Assembly (NCBI RefSeq): GCF_000013605.1
Contig: NC_007908.1
Span: 2,418,001 to 2,482,000 of the forward strand
DNA from: Rhodoferax ferrireducens T118
Lineage (GTDB): Bacteria; Pseudomonadota; Gammaproteobacteria; Burkholderiales; Burkholderiaceae_C
Direction of reading: 5' to 3'
DNA: 64,000 nt
Numbering within the stretch: the first letter of the stretch is position 1; every line of letters begins with the position of its first letter. A model generated the notes under the pieces. The model did not search any database, was not told the DNA's origin, and saw only the letters and a list, made by a program, of their open reading frames with translations. The position numbers and the translations under genes were made by a program. Below are positions 20,446-29,501 of the stretch, piece after piece.

Positions 20446-20709
20446 GGTAGTTCGCCTTGTTATGCATCCCGTGTGGACGCGTTCCTATCAAGCCCGTCCA
20501 GCACCAGAATCACGCCCTGCCAGGACGTGGCAGTGCAGCCGAGCGACCCTTGCAAAGTGTAGCTGCTTGTCGGCGCCCACAAGCCGGCCCTCAAACACTT
20601 GAAATCAAGATCAAATGCCAGTCTTGATGGCCGCTGATTTACCATCCACCGCAACCATGCCAACCCAAGCCCCTGGCGCAGGCAAGCGGGCGACTTTCAG
20701 GAGAATTCG
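20446..20709. other. Intergenic region upstream of BON gene
   Basis: 264 bp between divergent genes. A doubtful, degenerate match to the dispersed repeat lies at about 20549-20610 (GTAGCTGCTTG ... GGCCCTCAAACACTT). Nothing else is recognised. Confidence 0.35.
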
Positions 20710-21189
20710 ATGGCCTTCGGTTCAACCATGAACATCTGCTACCTGATCCTGGGCGTTATCGCACTGGTCCCGCCAGCCAGGGCGCTCGCAGACGAGGCGC
20801 GCGCGAACTATTTCGATGACCCGTTCCTGCAGATCACAGCCGCCATAACAAATTGCCCCAAGCCAGCAGAGCCGACAATGACGCCAGCCCAGGTGCGAGA
20901 GGAAACACACTGGCGAGCCGAGCGCGGCACCAGCTGTTTTCAGTCCGGGCGCTGCCGCCTTCCGAATGCCTATTTGTACGACAAGGAAATCATTCCAAGG
21001 GTCAAGAAGGCGATTCTCGCGGATGGGCGCTTTTCGGACACCAGCATCTCGGTCCTGGGGCAGCGCCGGTGGGTCTGGCTGAAGGGCTGCGTCAGCAGGC
21101 GGGAACAATCTTCCGCCGTCGAGCAACTCGTGCGCAATATTGACGATGTCGAATCCGTCATCAATCAACTCATCGTGGTGGACAAGTAG
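20710..21189 (+). CDS. Exported BON-domain protein
   Basis: 159 aa. An N-terminal signal peptide (hydrophobic core ICYLILGVIALVPPA, probable cleavage after RALA) directs it to the periplasm. The mature part has four Cys residues and ends in a BON domain (about 95-158: RVKKAILADGRFSDTSISVL, then VWLKGCVSRREQ and VESVINQLIV). BON domains bind membranes or phospholipids and occur in OsmY-like stress proteins. CAGGAGA precedes the ATG. Role unknown. Confidence 0.75.
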   Translation: MAFGSTMNICYLILGVIALVPPARALADEARANYFDDPFLQITAAITNCPKPAEPTMTPAQVREETHWRAERGTSCFQSGRCRLPNAYLYDKEIIPRVKKAILADGRFSDTSISVLGQRRWVWLKGCVSRREQSSAVEQLVRNIDDVESVINQLIVVDK

Positions 21190-21478
21190 AAGCGCTGGGA
21201 CCACGCACTTGGCAAACTGAAGTTGCTCGTGGAAGGTTGATGGTCCGGGGCGGGATATTCGATCCGTCCGCCGGATGCTTGATCCACGTCAGGCCTGAAC
21301 CGGTGTCGAAAGACTATAGTTGCGCTCAGGGTCGCGACAAGGCGCTCCTTAGTTTTCTATCCCATGAATACGACGATTTTTGTGGATACCGGCCGTCTGA
21401 CGGGTCTGAACAAATGGGCTTGATCGAATCGACGCCACAATAATTCCCACTGGCCAAAAAAAATACGGAAACCCGCAC
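21190..21478. other. Intergenic region before the chemoreceptor
   Basis: 289 bp. A 68-codon frame (21237-21443) has no recognisable product and no good Shine-Dalgarno. No sigma28-like TAAA-N15-GCCGATAA promoter was seen. Confidence 0.35.
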
Positions 21479-23230
21479 ATGAAGATATTTGCATCAATGA
21501 AAATCGGCAAGCGCCTCGGGTTCGGCTTTGCGGTGGTTTTGGCCTTTGCCGTCCTCATCACAGGTATCGGCGTTTGGCAGCTCAACGCACTGGGCAACGC
21601 AACACGGGAAATGACGCGGGAACCGCTTGCCAAAGAGCGACTCATCAGCGACTGGAGCCGCAATATCAACGTTGCCGTGATTCGCACCACGGCTGTTGCA
21701 AAAAGTAGCGATCCGAGTCTGGTTCCTTTCTTTTCGACCAATGCGGCCGAAATCACCAAAAGCACTTCGGCGCTGCTGAAGCAGATCGAGCCTCTGCTTT
21801 CGAGTCAGGAAGAAAAAGACCTGTTTTCAAAAGTCTCGGACGTACGCAAAGCCTATTTATCAAGCCGCGACCAAGTAACCAAATTGAAGGCGGACGGCCA
21901 AGCCGACGAAGCGAATCGTCTTCTTGAGAGCACCTACATACCTGCTGCAGATAACTACATGAAGCTGGTTTCCGAGTTTCTCGGCCTGCAGCGTAAAAAT
22001 CTGGATGCAAAGGCCGTCGAGATTTCCGGGATTGAGACCACCAGCCGCAATTACCTGGTGGCACTCGCCGCCCTTGTCCTGACCTTCGGCGTCATTTGCG
22101 CATGGCTGCTGACCGTGGGTATTACGGGTCCTTTGACAAATGCCGTTGCGGTCGCCCGGCGGGTCGCGGATGGTGACCTTGCGACCGACATTCAGACCGA
22201 GGGCAAGGACGAAACGGCACAACTGCTGCAAGCCCTGTCAGCCATGAAAGACAATCTCGCCCGCATTGTGGGCAATGTGCGCCAGGGTTCGGAAGGCGTG
22301 GCCACGGCCAGTGCCGAAATCGCCCAAGGCAACAACGACCTGAGTGCCCGCACCGAACAGCAGGCCAGTGCGCTGGAGGAAACCGCCGCCTCCATGGAAG
22401 AACTCAGCGCCACCGTGCGGCAAAACGCCGATAACGCCAGACAGGCCAACCAACTGGCTCAAAGCGCCAGCACGGTGGCCATCAAGGGCGGCGAGGTGGT
22501 GAGCCGGGTGGTGGAAACCATGAAGGGCATCAACGACAGCTCCAAGAAAATCTCCGACATCATTCAAGTGATCGACGGCATCGCCTTCCAGACCAACATC
22601 CTGGCCTTGAACGCCGCGGTGGAGGCGGCGCGCGCCGGTGAGCAGGGCCGTGGCTTTGCCGTGGTGGCTTCTGAAGTGCGCAGCCTGGCCGGACGCTCGG
22701 CCGACGCCGCCAAGGAAATCAAGGGCCTGATCAACGACAGCGTACAGCGTGTCGAGCAGGGCTCCACACTGGTCGATCAGGCCGGTGTCACCATGACCGA
22801 GGTGGTGAGTTCGATCAGGCGTGTGACCGACATCATGGGTGAGATCAGCGCCGCCAGTACCGAGCAGAGCCAGGGCGTGGCGCAAGTGAGCGAGGCCGTG
22901 ACGCAAATGGACCAGGTGACGCAGCAAAATGCCGCGCTGGTGGAAGAAATGGCGGCCGCCGCGAGCAGCTTGAAGAGCCAGGCACAAGAACTGGTCGGTA
23001 CGGTGTCGGTATTCAAGCTGTCCCAGAGCCAGGGTGCCGGTCTGCCCGACAGCAGCGCCCCGCAGCGGACAAGGAGTGTTCGATCCGCACCCGCTCCAGC
23101 TCCAGCTCCAGCGGCCAGGAAACTGGGCAACACGCCCGCAAAACCCGCGATCAGAGCCAAACCCGACTCCCTGGCAGCCCCCGCTGCTGCCACCCCCAAA
23201 GCGGGTGGTGATGACTGGGAAAGCTTTTGA
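21479..23230 (+). CDS. Methyl-accepting chemotaxis protein
   Basis: 583-aa chemoreceptor. TM1 is about residues 11-33, a periplasmic four-helix-bundle ligand domain spans 34-188, TM2 190-213, HAMP 214-266, and the cytoplasmic signalling domain follows with the invariant hairpin tip ([20 protein letters not shown]). The C-terminus is an Ala/Pro-rich tether ending in DWESF, a close match to the xWxxF pentapeptide that docks CheR/CheB, so this receptor is probably adaptation-competent and may help other receptors. It is not beside any che genes. Ligand unknown. Confidence 0.95.
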   Translation: MKIFASMKIGKRLGFGFAVVLAFAVLITGIGVWQLNALGNATREMTREPLAKERLISDWSRNINVAVIRTTAVAKSSDPSLVPFFSTNAAEITKSTSALLKQIEPLLSSQEEKDLFSKVSDVRKAYLSSRDQVTKLKADGQADEANRLLESTYIPAADNYMKLVSEFLGLQRKNLDAKAVEISGIETTSRNYLVALAALVLTFGVICAWLLTVGITGPLTNAVAVARRVADGDLATDIQTEGKDETAQLLQALSAMKDNLARIVGNVRQGSEGVATASAEIAQGNNDLSARTEQQASALEETAASMEELSATVRQNADNARQANQLAQSASTVAIKGGEVVSRVVETMKGINDSSKKISDIIQVIDGIAFQTNILALNAAVEAARAGEQGRGFAVVASEVRSLAGRSADAAKEIKGLINDSVQRVEQGSTLVDQAGVTMTEVVSSIRRVTDIMGEISAASTEQSQGVAQVSEAVTQMDQVTQQNAALVEEMAAAASSLKSQAQELVGTVSVFKLSQSQGAGLPDSSAPQRTRSVRSAPAPAPAPAARKLGNTPAKPAIRAKPDSLAAPAAATPKAGGDDWESF

Positions 23231-23323
23231 CCGACCACGCGCAATTTTTTCTCAGCAGCGCACGCCCACAAGCGCCCCATGGGGCTTGATGCGGCAGTGC
23301 GGCTATTCCACGAGAATTTAAAC

Positions 23324-23422
23324 AAAATCAGGCTGTAGCCCCCGTCGCATCTGCAAGTATTGCTATATAAACATTAGCATAATTTGACGAGCGCGTCCAG
23401 CCCAGTCGCCACTACCGCCAGC
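23324..23422 (+). repeat. Dispersed repeat with extended lpdA-linker similarity
   Basis: The first 24 bases (AAATCAGGCTGTAGCCCCCG plus TCGC) match the lpdA linker copy, and the similarity continues past the usual repeat into GAGCGCG and CCCAGTCGCCACTACCGCCA, which differs by one base from lpdA 6841-6862. The block lies between the chemoreceptor and the CHRD gene and is not coding here (in-frame stops). Confidence 0.75.
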
Positions 23423-23425
23423 ACT

Positions 23426-23884
23426 TTAATCACGCAAAATCATTTGCCCCCGAATCTCGCCAGCGGGGTGGGCTGCGGTGTGAATATTCGCGTACCACTT
23501 GCCCGCCAGCAGATCGGCAGCCTGCGCCGGGGTCAGCGTCGCGTGACCTTCCTGGGGGCTACTGACCGGGGTGTGCAAGGGCAGCGCGACCCGGGCGTTG
23601 GCGCCAATAAGGGCCGGACCATGAAAGTGGCCTGCGGTGGCGGGGCCGCTCAAGCCGGCAAATGACATCTTCCAGCGAAACAGCCGAGTGTTCTTGTTCA
23701 ACACGGCGTCCACCCGCCCCGTCGCCGCAGTAGCCACCGGAGGCACCACGTTCATACCCGTCATCTGGGTGCTGAAGGTCGCCAGATGCGCGTTGGGGTC
23801 AGGCGGCGCGACGCTGCAATCCGCCAAGCCCAAGGCCAGGCCGGTCAATGCGAACGTGTGGCGCAGGGCAAGATGAAAACGCAT
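23426..23884 (-). CDS. CHRD-domain exported protein
   Basis: 152 aa. It has a signal sequence (about 1-23) ending in LGLADC, a possible lipobox, then a single CHRD domain with the characteristic AGHFHGPA and GHATLTPAQAADLLAGKWY and the closing HPAGEIRGQM. CHRD domains were named from chordin and are common in secreted bacterial proteins, with unknown function. AAGGAG lies 7 bases before the ATG. Monocistronic; its 3' end abuts the dispersed repeat. Confidence 0.85.
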   Translation of the reverse strand: MRFHLALRHTFALTGLALGLADCSVAPPDPNAHLATFSTQMTGMNVVPPVATAATGRVDAVLNKNTRLFRWKMSFAGLSGPATAGHFHGPALIGANARVALPLHTPVSSPQEGHATLTPAQAADLLAGKWYANIHTAAHPAGEIRGQMILRD

Positions 23885-23978
23885 GCTGGACTCCTTCTTT
23901 GTTATTGAGCAGTGTTTCGGCCCGAGTGTAGGTGGGCACGCGCTTTGAGCGCGGTTTTGTTGGCCGATAATGTGTAAC

Positions 23979-24036
23979 TAGATAGGCATCCAGCCCCCAT
24001 ATTCATTGGGCTTGTAGCTACTATTTTGGTAGCCAT
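23979..24036 (+). repeat. Dispersed repeat, intergenic copy
   Basis: Reads CAGCCCCCATATTCATTGGG, then CTTGTAGCTACTATTTTGGTAG. It aligns with the copies at 28641 and 39131. Located between the CHRD gene and the 3' end of the AAA regulator. Confidence 0.6.
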
Positions 24037-24087
24037 AGCAAGGCTGACCCGTGCTGCACAGAATGCGATGCCAAGGATAGAGGGCTC

Positions 24088-27000
24088 TCACGGATCTGCC
24101 TCCAAATTGGAAATCAGACCCGAGCCACGCAGATTCTCGGCAACTTGTGCAGCCAGCACGCGTGCGCCGGCTCGCTGGGTGTTTTCGCCGCTGCCGTCGC
24201 CGAGCGCAGCGGCAACGCGAGCGAGCGCGCAGTGACACTCCCACGCGAGCCGGACGCACCCGATCTGCTCGGCCAGCGTTGCGGCCAGCGTCAGCTCATC
24301 GCGCGCAGATTCGTATGCCTTGCCATGGAGCCAGGCCAGGCCGCGCAAGCGATGGGCTTGTCCGATCAGCTCCCGCAAGTCGCCGCGCGAGGCCAGCGCC
24401 AGCAACTGGTCCGCCTGCGTGACGCACCCGTCGGCGTCGCCTCTGGCCAGCGCCAACTCGGCGAGCGCCTCCAGGCAGCGTAGCGTCAGCCAGGTTTCAC
24501 TGTGATCCTGCGTGTACTGCTGAGCCGCCAGTAATGCTGCCCGATCAGTTGGCACACCAAGGCGCAGTTGTGCAATCACCAGACCGGCTTGCAGCCTGGG
24601 CTGCCAGAACTTGATGCCGGCGTCGCGCGCGAGCGACAGCCCCTGTTCAAAGTGCCGCAGCGCCTGCCCGGGCTGATTCAGGTCCAGAAACAGGCCGCCC
24701 AGCGCGTCATGCGCCATGATCTGGTACCGAACCAACCCCAGTGTTTCAAGGCGGGGCAGGGCCTCGTTCAAATCATGCCATGCCTGGCCAAATCGGCCGA
24801 GCGCCACCTGCACGTTGGCGCGTCCGATCAGGGTCGGGCCGATATGCCATTGCAGGTCGGCGGCGCGCGCGATGACGAGGGCGGCGTCGAAGTGTGACAA
24901 GGCGCGTGGGTAGTCGGCCAGCCCCATATGACCGCTGCAGGCCCAGCCGATCATCATCAGGTTTTCCGATTCATAGCTCTTGTCGCCGATGCCGCGTGCA
25001 AGGTCGAGAGAACGGGAAAAAGAAACGATGGCCGCCGCCGGTTCGGCATTGGCGAAATAGGCTTCCCCTCGGCCGTGGAAGGCCTGCACGGCGACCAGGT
25101 CAGTCAGGCCCAGGCGCTCGCAGATCGCCACCGCTTGTTGGTGGTAGGTGATCGCCAGATCGTTGCGACCGTTGCTCCAGGCCACCGTTCCCAGGTGATA
25201 CAAGGTATCGGCCGCATGGCGTTCATCGCCCATGGCCAGCGACGCCGTGAGCGCCTCGTCCAAGCAGACAATGGCCTGCTGGTAGGCGTCGGCGCGTCGA
25301 TAAGCCATGCCGAGCTGAATCAATACATCACGCGCATGCCCGTGCTCACCCAACGCGCGCGCGGCATCGATCACCCGTTGAAAATCGGCCACCGCGCCCT
25401 CGATCTGGCCTGCCTGCGCCCGCGCCGCGCCACGCTGCTCGTACAAGGCGAGTTGTTGGGCTTGCGTTGCCGCTTCGGGATGGGCTTGCAGTAACACGAC
25501 GGCGCGGTCAAACCATTTCAGCGCTTCTCGCATTGCAAATAATTTTTGCGAGTGCGCGGCGGCCAGACCCAAATAAAGCAGCGCCTTGGGCCACATCTTG
25601 CCGCGCTCATAGTGCTCGGCAAGATGGGCATGGCGCTCATGCGTTTCACTTTCAGCATGCTGCTCCAGCATCTCCGCCACCGCCCGGTGCAGCAGCACGC
25701 GCCCGGCCATGCCGATATCCCGGTACACCACCTCTCGCACCTTGTCGTGACTGAAATCATAGAATTCGCCGTCCTGCTCCTCTCGCAGCAGCCGGCGCTT
25801 CACCAGCGCATCCAGGCTGTGCAAAAAGCGCTCTTCGGGCACCCTAGCGAGCGTGAGCAGGGTCTCGAAGTCAAAACGGCGCCCGAGCACGGCTGCCACA
25901 TCCAGCAGCAGCCGGTCTTCCTGCGGCACGCGGGCCAGACGCGCCCGCACCGAGTCACGCAGGGCGTGCGGCAGCGGCAGGCTGAGCGCGTCGCCGATCA
26001 TGCCTTCATCTTCACTCAGCGAGTGCATGATCGAGCAGAGGAAAAATGGATTGCCGTCCGTTTCACGGTGCAGCCGGGCGGCGAGATCAGGCGCGCTCAG
26101 TTTGGGGTCGTTCATTGCGTTGAGCAGCGCTTGCGTATCGCCGGGTCCGAACCGTGCCAGCGCCATGTGCCGCGTGTAGGGTTCACGGCGCAGGCTCTCA
26201 AGCAGGCCAGTGAGGTGTTCGTTGCTGCCCAGTTCCTCGTCCCGATAGGCACAGGCCAGGAGCACCGGCCGGCTCGCAATCTGGCGCGCGAAAAAATGCA
26301 GGAATCGCAGGCTGGCGTCGTCCGCCCATTGGATGTCATCCATCATGACAATCAACTGCCGGTCCTGCGCCAGCGCGTCGAAGAGTTGTACCAGCGCATG
26401 AAACAGGCGCGCCTGGCGCGCCTCGGGAAAGTCCGCCGACAAGGATGGCAGGTCAAGCAGACGGGCCGCCATGGCCGGCACCAGCGCGGCGATCTCGGCC
26501 AGCAGGATCGGCGCGATCAAACGCAGCCGGGCCTCGGGTGCTGCGTCGCACGCTTGGGTGGCGAGATCGATCACTGGTTGATACGCTATCGCGCGCTCGA
26601 TCTCGTAGCAATTGGTGGCCAGCACCGGCAACGCCCGCTGGCGGGCATAACACGCGACCTCAGCCATGAGTCGGCTCTTGCCGATGCCCGCCTCACCTTC
26701 GATCTGTACCACCTGGCCGCTGCCCGCGGTGAGTCGGGCGATCAGACCGATGAACTGCCCGTACTCCTTGTTGCGCCCGACGAAGGGGAATTTTTGTTCG
26801 CCGGCATGGGCGAGCTGATCGCCGACAGTCCCGAGTCCGTCGCTCGCGGCAGCGGTGCGCATTGCTTCGATGGGCAACTCATCAAGCGGCATGCGCTTGG
26901 GCGCTTGCAGGTTGCGGGAAGCCTGCAAAAACGCTGCCCGGTCCTGGGCGGGAATCGCGAGTTGCTCGGCCAGGCGTTGCGCCAGTCCTCGCGAAGGTCG

Positions 27001-27135
27001 ACGCTCCTCGGCTTCGATCTTCTTGATGGCGGCCAGCGAACAACAGGCTTTTTTGGCCAGCGCATCCTGGGTCAGATCAAGCGCCTTGCGCCGCCGTCGC
27101 AGCCAGTATCCGAAAGAATTGCTCTGCTCAATCAT
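24088..27135 (-). CDS. Large HTH-AAA-TPR regulator (STAND-like ATPase)
   Basis: 1015 aa. It has an N-terminal Cro/cI-type HTH (about 8-62: RRKALDLTQDALAKKACCS), an ATPase domain (about 118-380) with Walker A GEAGIGKSRL and Walker B LIVMMDDIQWADD, a winged-helix-like segment, and a long C-terminal array of tetratricopeptide-like helical repeats (about 490-1000, many A/L/Y/G-rich 34-40 residue units). This is the layout of signal-integrating STAND ATPases such as the AfsR/MalT type, though with the HTH at the N-terminus. It is divergent from the truncated haemoglobin gene with about 200 bp between, so control of that gene is a reasonable guess. Ligand unknown. Confidence 0.85.
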   Translation of the reverse strand: MIEQSNSFGYWLRRRRKALDLTQDALAKKACCSLAAIKKIEAEERRPSRGLAQRLAEQLAIPAQDRAAFLQASRNLQAPKRMPLDELPIEAMRTAAASDGLGTVGDQLAHAGEQKFPFVGRNKEYGQFIGLIARLTAGSGQVVQIEGEAGIGKSRLMAEVACYARQRALPVLATNCYEIERAIAYQPVIDLATQACDAAPEARLRLIAPILLAEIAALVPAMAARLLDLPSLSADFPEARQARLFHALVQLFDALAQDRQLIVMMDDIQWADDASLRFLHFFARQIASRPVLLACAYRDEELGSNEHLTGLLESLRREPYTRHMALARFGPGDTQALLNAMNDPKLSAPDLAARLHRETDGNPFFLCSIMHSLSEDEGMIGDALSLPLPHALRDSVRARLARVPQEDRLLLDVAAVLGRRFDFETLLTLARVPEERFLHSLDALVKRRLLREEQDGEFYDFSHDKVREVVYRDIGMAGRVLLHRAVAEMLEQHAESETHERHAHLAEHYERGKMWPKALLYLGLAAAHSQKLFAMREALKWFDRAVVLLQAHPEAATQAQQLALYEQRGAARAQAGQIEGAVADFQRVIDAARALGEHGHARDVLIQLGMAYRRADAYQQAIVCLDEALTASLAMGDERHAADTLYHLGTVAWSNGRNDLAITYHQQAVAICERLGLTDLVAVQAFHGRGEAYFANAEPAAAIVSFSRSLDLARGIGDKSYESENLMMIGWACSGHMGLADYPRALSHFDAALVIARAADLQWHIGPTLIGRANVQVALGRFGQAWHDLNEALPRLETLGLVRYQIMAHDALGGLFLDLNQPGQALRHFEQGLSLARDAGIKFWQPRLQAGLVIAQLRLGVPTDRAALLAAQQYTQDHSETWLTLRCLEALAELALARGDADGCVTQADQLLALASRGDLRELIGQAHRLRGLAWLHGKAYESARDELTLAATLAEQIGCVRLAWECHCALARVAAALGDGSGENTQRAGARVLAAQVAENLRGSGLISNLEADP

Positions 27136-27291
27136 GTTCGGTGCCTGTCCTTGATGCCCCTATTGATACATCTTATCCCTGCGGTCTGCGCCTGTCCGCT
27201 ATTTGTCGCCCCGTTTGTCCACTTTTGGGTGACCCTGGGGCGATGTCGATGGTGTGCAATACCTTGGCGTGTTTCGCAATCGCGGACGCGT

Positions 27292-27310
27292 TTGATCACA
27301 GTGAGATCAA
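27292..27310. promoter_or_regulatory. Inverted repeat upstream of truncated haemoglobin gene
   Basis: TTGATC (27292-27297) and GATCAA (27305-27310) form a 6-bp inverted repeat with a 7-bp spacer, 31 bp before the start codon. The spacing does not fit FNR (TTGAT-N4-ATCAA). Candidate operator only. Confidence 0.35.
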
Positions 27311-27341
27311 CGAAGTACCTCAGTATCAAAAGGAGTTTCCC

Positions 27342-27704
27342 ATGACTACGACACTCTACCAACGACTCGGCGGCGCAGACGGTATCGCGCGACTCGTGGA
27401 CGACATCATTGCCACACACCTGGCCAATCCCCTCGTCAAAACGCGATTCGAGAAAATCACAGACATGGCACACATCAAAAAATTGTCGTGCGAGTTTTTG
27501 ACGACGGGCTCAGGCGGACCGCAAACTTACACCGGGCAGGGCATGCTCGCCGCGCACAAGGGCATGAACATCAGCGAGCAGGAATTCCTGGTGGTGGTGG
27601 ATGACATCTTTGTGGCGCTGAACAAGAATGGCATCGACGAGGACTCGAAGAAAGACGTTCTCGCCATTCTCTATTCACTCAAGGACCAGATCATCCGCGT
27701 ATGA
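27342..27704 (+). CDS. Group 1 truncated haemoglobin
   Basis: 120-aa 2-on-2 globin. It opens with the family start TTLYQRLGGADGIARLVDD, has the GGPQTYTGQGM turn near residue 58, and the proximal haem ligand is His72 (LAAHKGM). Such proteins bind O2, NO or CO and often act in NO detoxification. AGGAG lies 7 bases before the ATG at 27342, so an in-frame extension to 27141 is rejected. A methyltransferase gene follows 46 bp downstream, and a large HTH-AAA-TPR regulator diverges upstream. Confidence 0.92.
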   Translation: MTTTLYQRLGGADGIARLVDDIIATHLANPLVKTRFEKITDMAHIKKLSCEFLTTGSGGPQTYTGQGMLAAHKGMNISEQEFLVVVDDIFVALNKNGIDEDSKKDVLAILYSLKDQIIRV

Positions 27705-27750
27705 AGACGTGATGAATATCGGTGAAATACAACCCTGATTCAGGAGCACG

Positions 27751-28581
27751 ATGATGGAAACTTTATCCCCTGCGCCTGCCATTGATCTGGTGGCGCTGAA
27801 GCAGAAGCAGCAAGCCACCTGGTCTGCAGGCGACTACGCTGTCATTGGAACAACCCTGCAGATTGTCGGTGAGACGCTATGCGAAGCGCTTGATTTACGC
27901 GCCAAAGAGCGCGTGCTGGATGTCGCCGCCGGCAACGGCAACGCCACACTGGCCGCGGCGCGGCGCTGGTGCGATGTGGTCTCAACCGACTATGTGGGCG
28001 CGTTACTGGAGCGTGGTCAGGCGCGCGCCAGCGCCGAGGGCCTGGCCGTGCAGTTCACAGAAGCGGACGCCGAGAACCTCCCCTACGCGGACGGATCGTT
28101 CGACGTGGTGCTATCCACCTTCGGTGTCATGTTTACACCGAACCAGGAACGGGCGGCGAATGAACTCGCCCGCGTGTGCAGGCCGGGCGGCAAGATCGGC
28201 CTCGCCAACTGGACGCCACCCGGTTTTATCGGTGAGTTGTTCAAGCTGATTGGTCGTTACGTCCCACCGCCTGCAGGTGTCAAGTCAGCGGTACTGTGGG
28301 GCACCGAAGATCGCCTGCGCGAGCTGTTCGGCGAGTCCATCGCCACGCTCGAAACCTCACGCAAGAACTTCGTGTTCCGCTACCGCACGCCGCAGCACTG
28401 GCTCGACACGTTTCGCACCTACTACGGTCCGATGCAAAAAGCGTTCGGCGCCGTCGATGCTGCCCAACAGGAGGCCCTGGCCGCCGATCTGCTGCGTTTG
28501 GTGCGGCAGTTCAACCGCGCAGACGACGGCGCGATGGTGGTGCCGGGCGAGTACCTGGAGGCCGTTATAAAAGTACGTTGA
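27751..28581 (+). CDS. Class I SAM-dependent methyltransferase
   Basis: 276-aa methyltransferase of the UbiE/ubiquinone-type fold. Motif I is VLDVAAGNGNATLAAAR near residue 52-68, the acidic loop is TEADAENLPYADGSFDVVLS near 108-128, and RPGGKIGLANWT follows. The substrate cannot be told from sequence. CAGGAGCACG gives a good ribosome site for the ATG at 27751 (a second ATG follows directly). It probably shares a transcript with the truncated haemoglobin gene. Confidence 0.85.
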   Translation: MMETLSPAPAIDLVALKQKQQATWSAGDYAVIGTTLQIVGETLCEALDLRAKERVLDVAAGNGNATLAAARRWCDVVSTDYVGALLERGQARASAEGLAVQFTEADAENLPYADGSFDVVLSTFGVMFTPNQERAANELARVCRPGGKIGLANWTPPGFIGELFKLIGRYVPPPAGVKSAVLWGTEDRLRELFGESIATLETSRKNFVFRYRTPQHWLDTFRTYYGPMQKAFGAVDAAQQEALAADLLRLVRQFNRADDGAMVVPGEYLEAVIKVR

Positions 28582-28640
28582 CTGCGAATGGCGGGCACGG
28601 ACAGTCGCGGCTGGAGAATTGGGTTCATGTGAGAAAACTG

Positions 28641-28700
28641 GCAAAATGAAGCGCTAGCCCCCGTCAATGTTGGGTGCGCAGCTATCACATTGATAGTTTT
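28641..28700 (+). repeat. Dispersed repeat, intergenic copy
   Basis: GCGCTAGCCCCCGTCAATG, variable bases, then GCGCAGCTATCACATTGATAG. The inverted pair CTATCA/TGATAG at the right end is part of the family and may form a small hairpin. Confidence 0.7.
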
Positions 28701-28854
28701 CCATCCTGTTGTTGCATAACCAAAAAACTGGCAACGGGTCGACTGCAGCTCAAAGTGTCTATGACGTCAAAATGGTTCCGCCTGCAGGTGCACCAATCTC
28801 GAAAGACTGTTTGAAACTTCTGGTAAAGTGCCTCCAACAACCTGAAAGCATACT

Positions 28855-29040
28855 TTGGCAACACCGAATTACGGATACGAGAAGCGTCAGAAAGAACTGG
28901 CGAAAAAGAAGAAGAAGGAAGAGAAGCTGAAGCACAAGGCCGACCGCAAGGTGGGTGAGGGTGCTGAAACCGAGCTGCCCGAAGACAACGATGCGGCTCA
29001 ATCGACCGAACCCGGCGCTGACGGCCCCGTGTCATCCTGA
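28855..29040 (+). CDS. Small lysine-rich conserved protein
   Basis: 61 aa starting with TTG: MATPNYGYEKRQKELAKKKK, followed by a charged, disordered-looking tail (ELPEDNDAAQ). Short proteins with this N-terminus are familiar as hypothetical proteins in Burkholderiales, and conservation of NYGYEKRQKE supports the call and the TTG start. The Shine-Dalgarno is weak (GAAAG). The Lys-rich stretch could bind nucleic acid; function unknown. Confidence 0.6.
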   Translation: MATPNYGYEKRQKELAKKKKKEEKLKHKADRKVGEGAETELPEDNDAAQSTEPGADGPVSS

Positions 29041-29114
29041 GTCTGACTGCCGACTGAGGCGTGGGCTGTTATTCTGATTTGTTCAACAGCGCCGTGCGCG
29101 ACCTGACAAACGCC

Positions 29115-29270
29115 ATGCGCACCTCGACCAGCGCCACCCCAGCCCTGCCAGGCAGATGAAGGCAATACCGATTGCAGTGATTGGACCCGGCAACTGGTCA
29201 AATACCAGCCAGCCCAGCACGGTTGCGGCCACAATTTGCAGGTAGCTGGCGACCGCGCCATGGCAATGGA
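29115..29270 (-). pseudogene. Relic of a DMT (EamA) family exporter, C-terminal end
   Basis: Read on the minus strand the stretch encodes HGAVASYLQIVAATVLGWL, then VFDQLPGPITAIGIAFICLA, matching the last two transmembrane helices of DMT-family exporters. No start or upstream part exists: just 5' of it on the same strand lies the tail of an unrelated TRAP permease. A C-terminal gene fragment. Confidence 0.7.
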
Positions 29271-29280
29271 GAAACTCTGG

Positions 29281-29434
29281 TCAGAGTTTCATCTGGGGAG
29301 GCAAGCAGGTAATCAATTCAGGCACGAAATAGATCAGCAAAATCACCGCCACCATCAAGAGAAACATGGGCAAGGCCGCGCGGGCAATGCAAAGAAGCTC
29401 TTTGCCACTTATACCTTGCAGCACAAACAGGTAG
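29281..29434 (-). pseudogene. Relic of a TRAP transporter large permease (DctM), C-terminal end
   Basis: The minus-strand frame reads LFVLQGISGKELLCIARAAL, then PMFLLMVAVILLIYFVPELI and a stop at 29281-29283. LFVLQGI and the final hydrophobic helix ending in (F/Y)VPEL are the standard C-terminus of DctM permeases. The rest of the gene is absent; upstream lies the rlmB start region. With the neighbouring EamA relic this makes the 29.04-29.5 kb interval a small gene graveyard. Confidence 0.75.
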
Positions 29435-29501
29435 GATCATGGCGATCATGCAGTAACGGCGTGTGGCACCCATGAGAAGCGCAAGCTGTGATAATTCAGC
29501 C

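Noticed and set aside
20549..20610. Further copy of the dispersed repeat
   Set aside because: Some blocks fit (GTAGCTGCTTG) but the central CCCCC/GGGGG block is missing.
27292..27310. FNR site upstream of truncated haemoglobin
   Set aside because: The half-sites are too far apart for FNR (TTGAT-N4-ATCAA); kept only as an unassigned inverted repeat.
25546..27345. A 599-codon open frame on the plus strand
   Set aside because: It is antisense to the HTH-AAA-TPR gene, whose Walker motifs and codon pattern are clear. GC-rich genes give long antisense frames.
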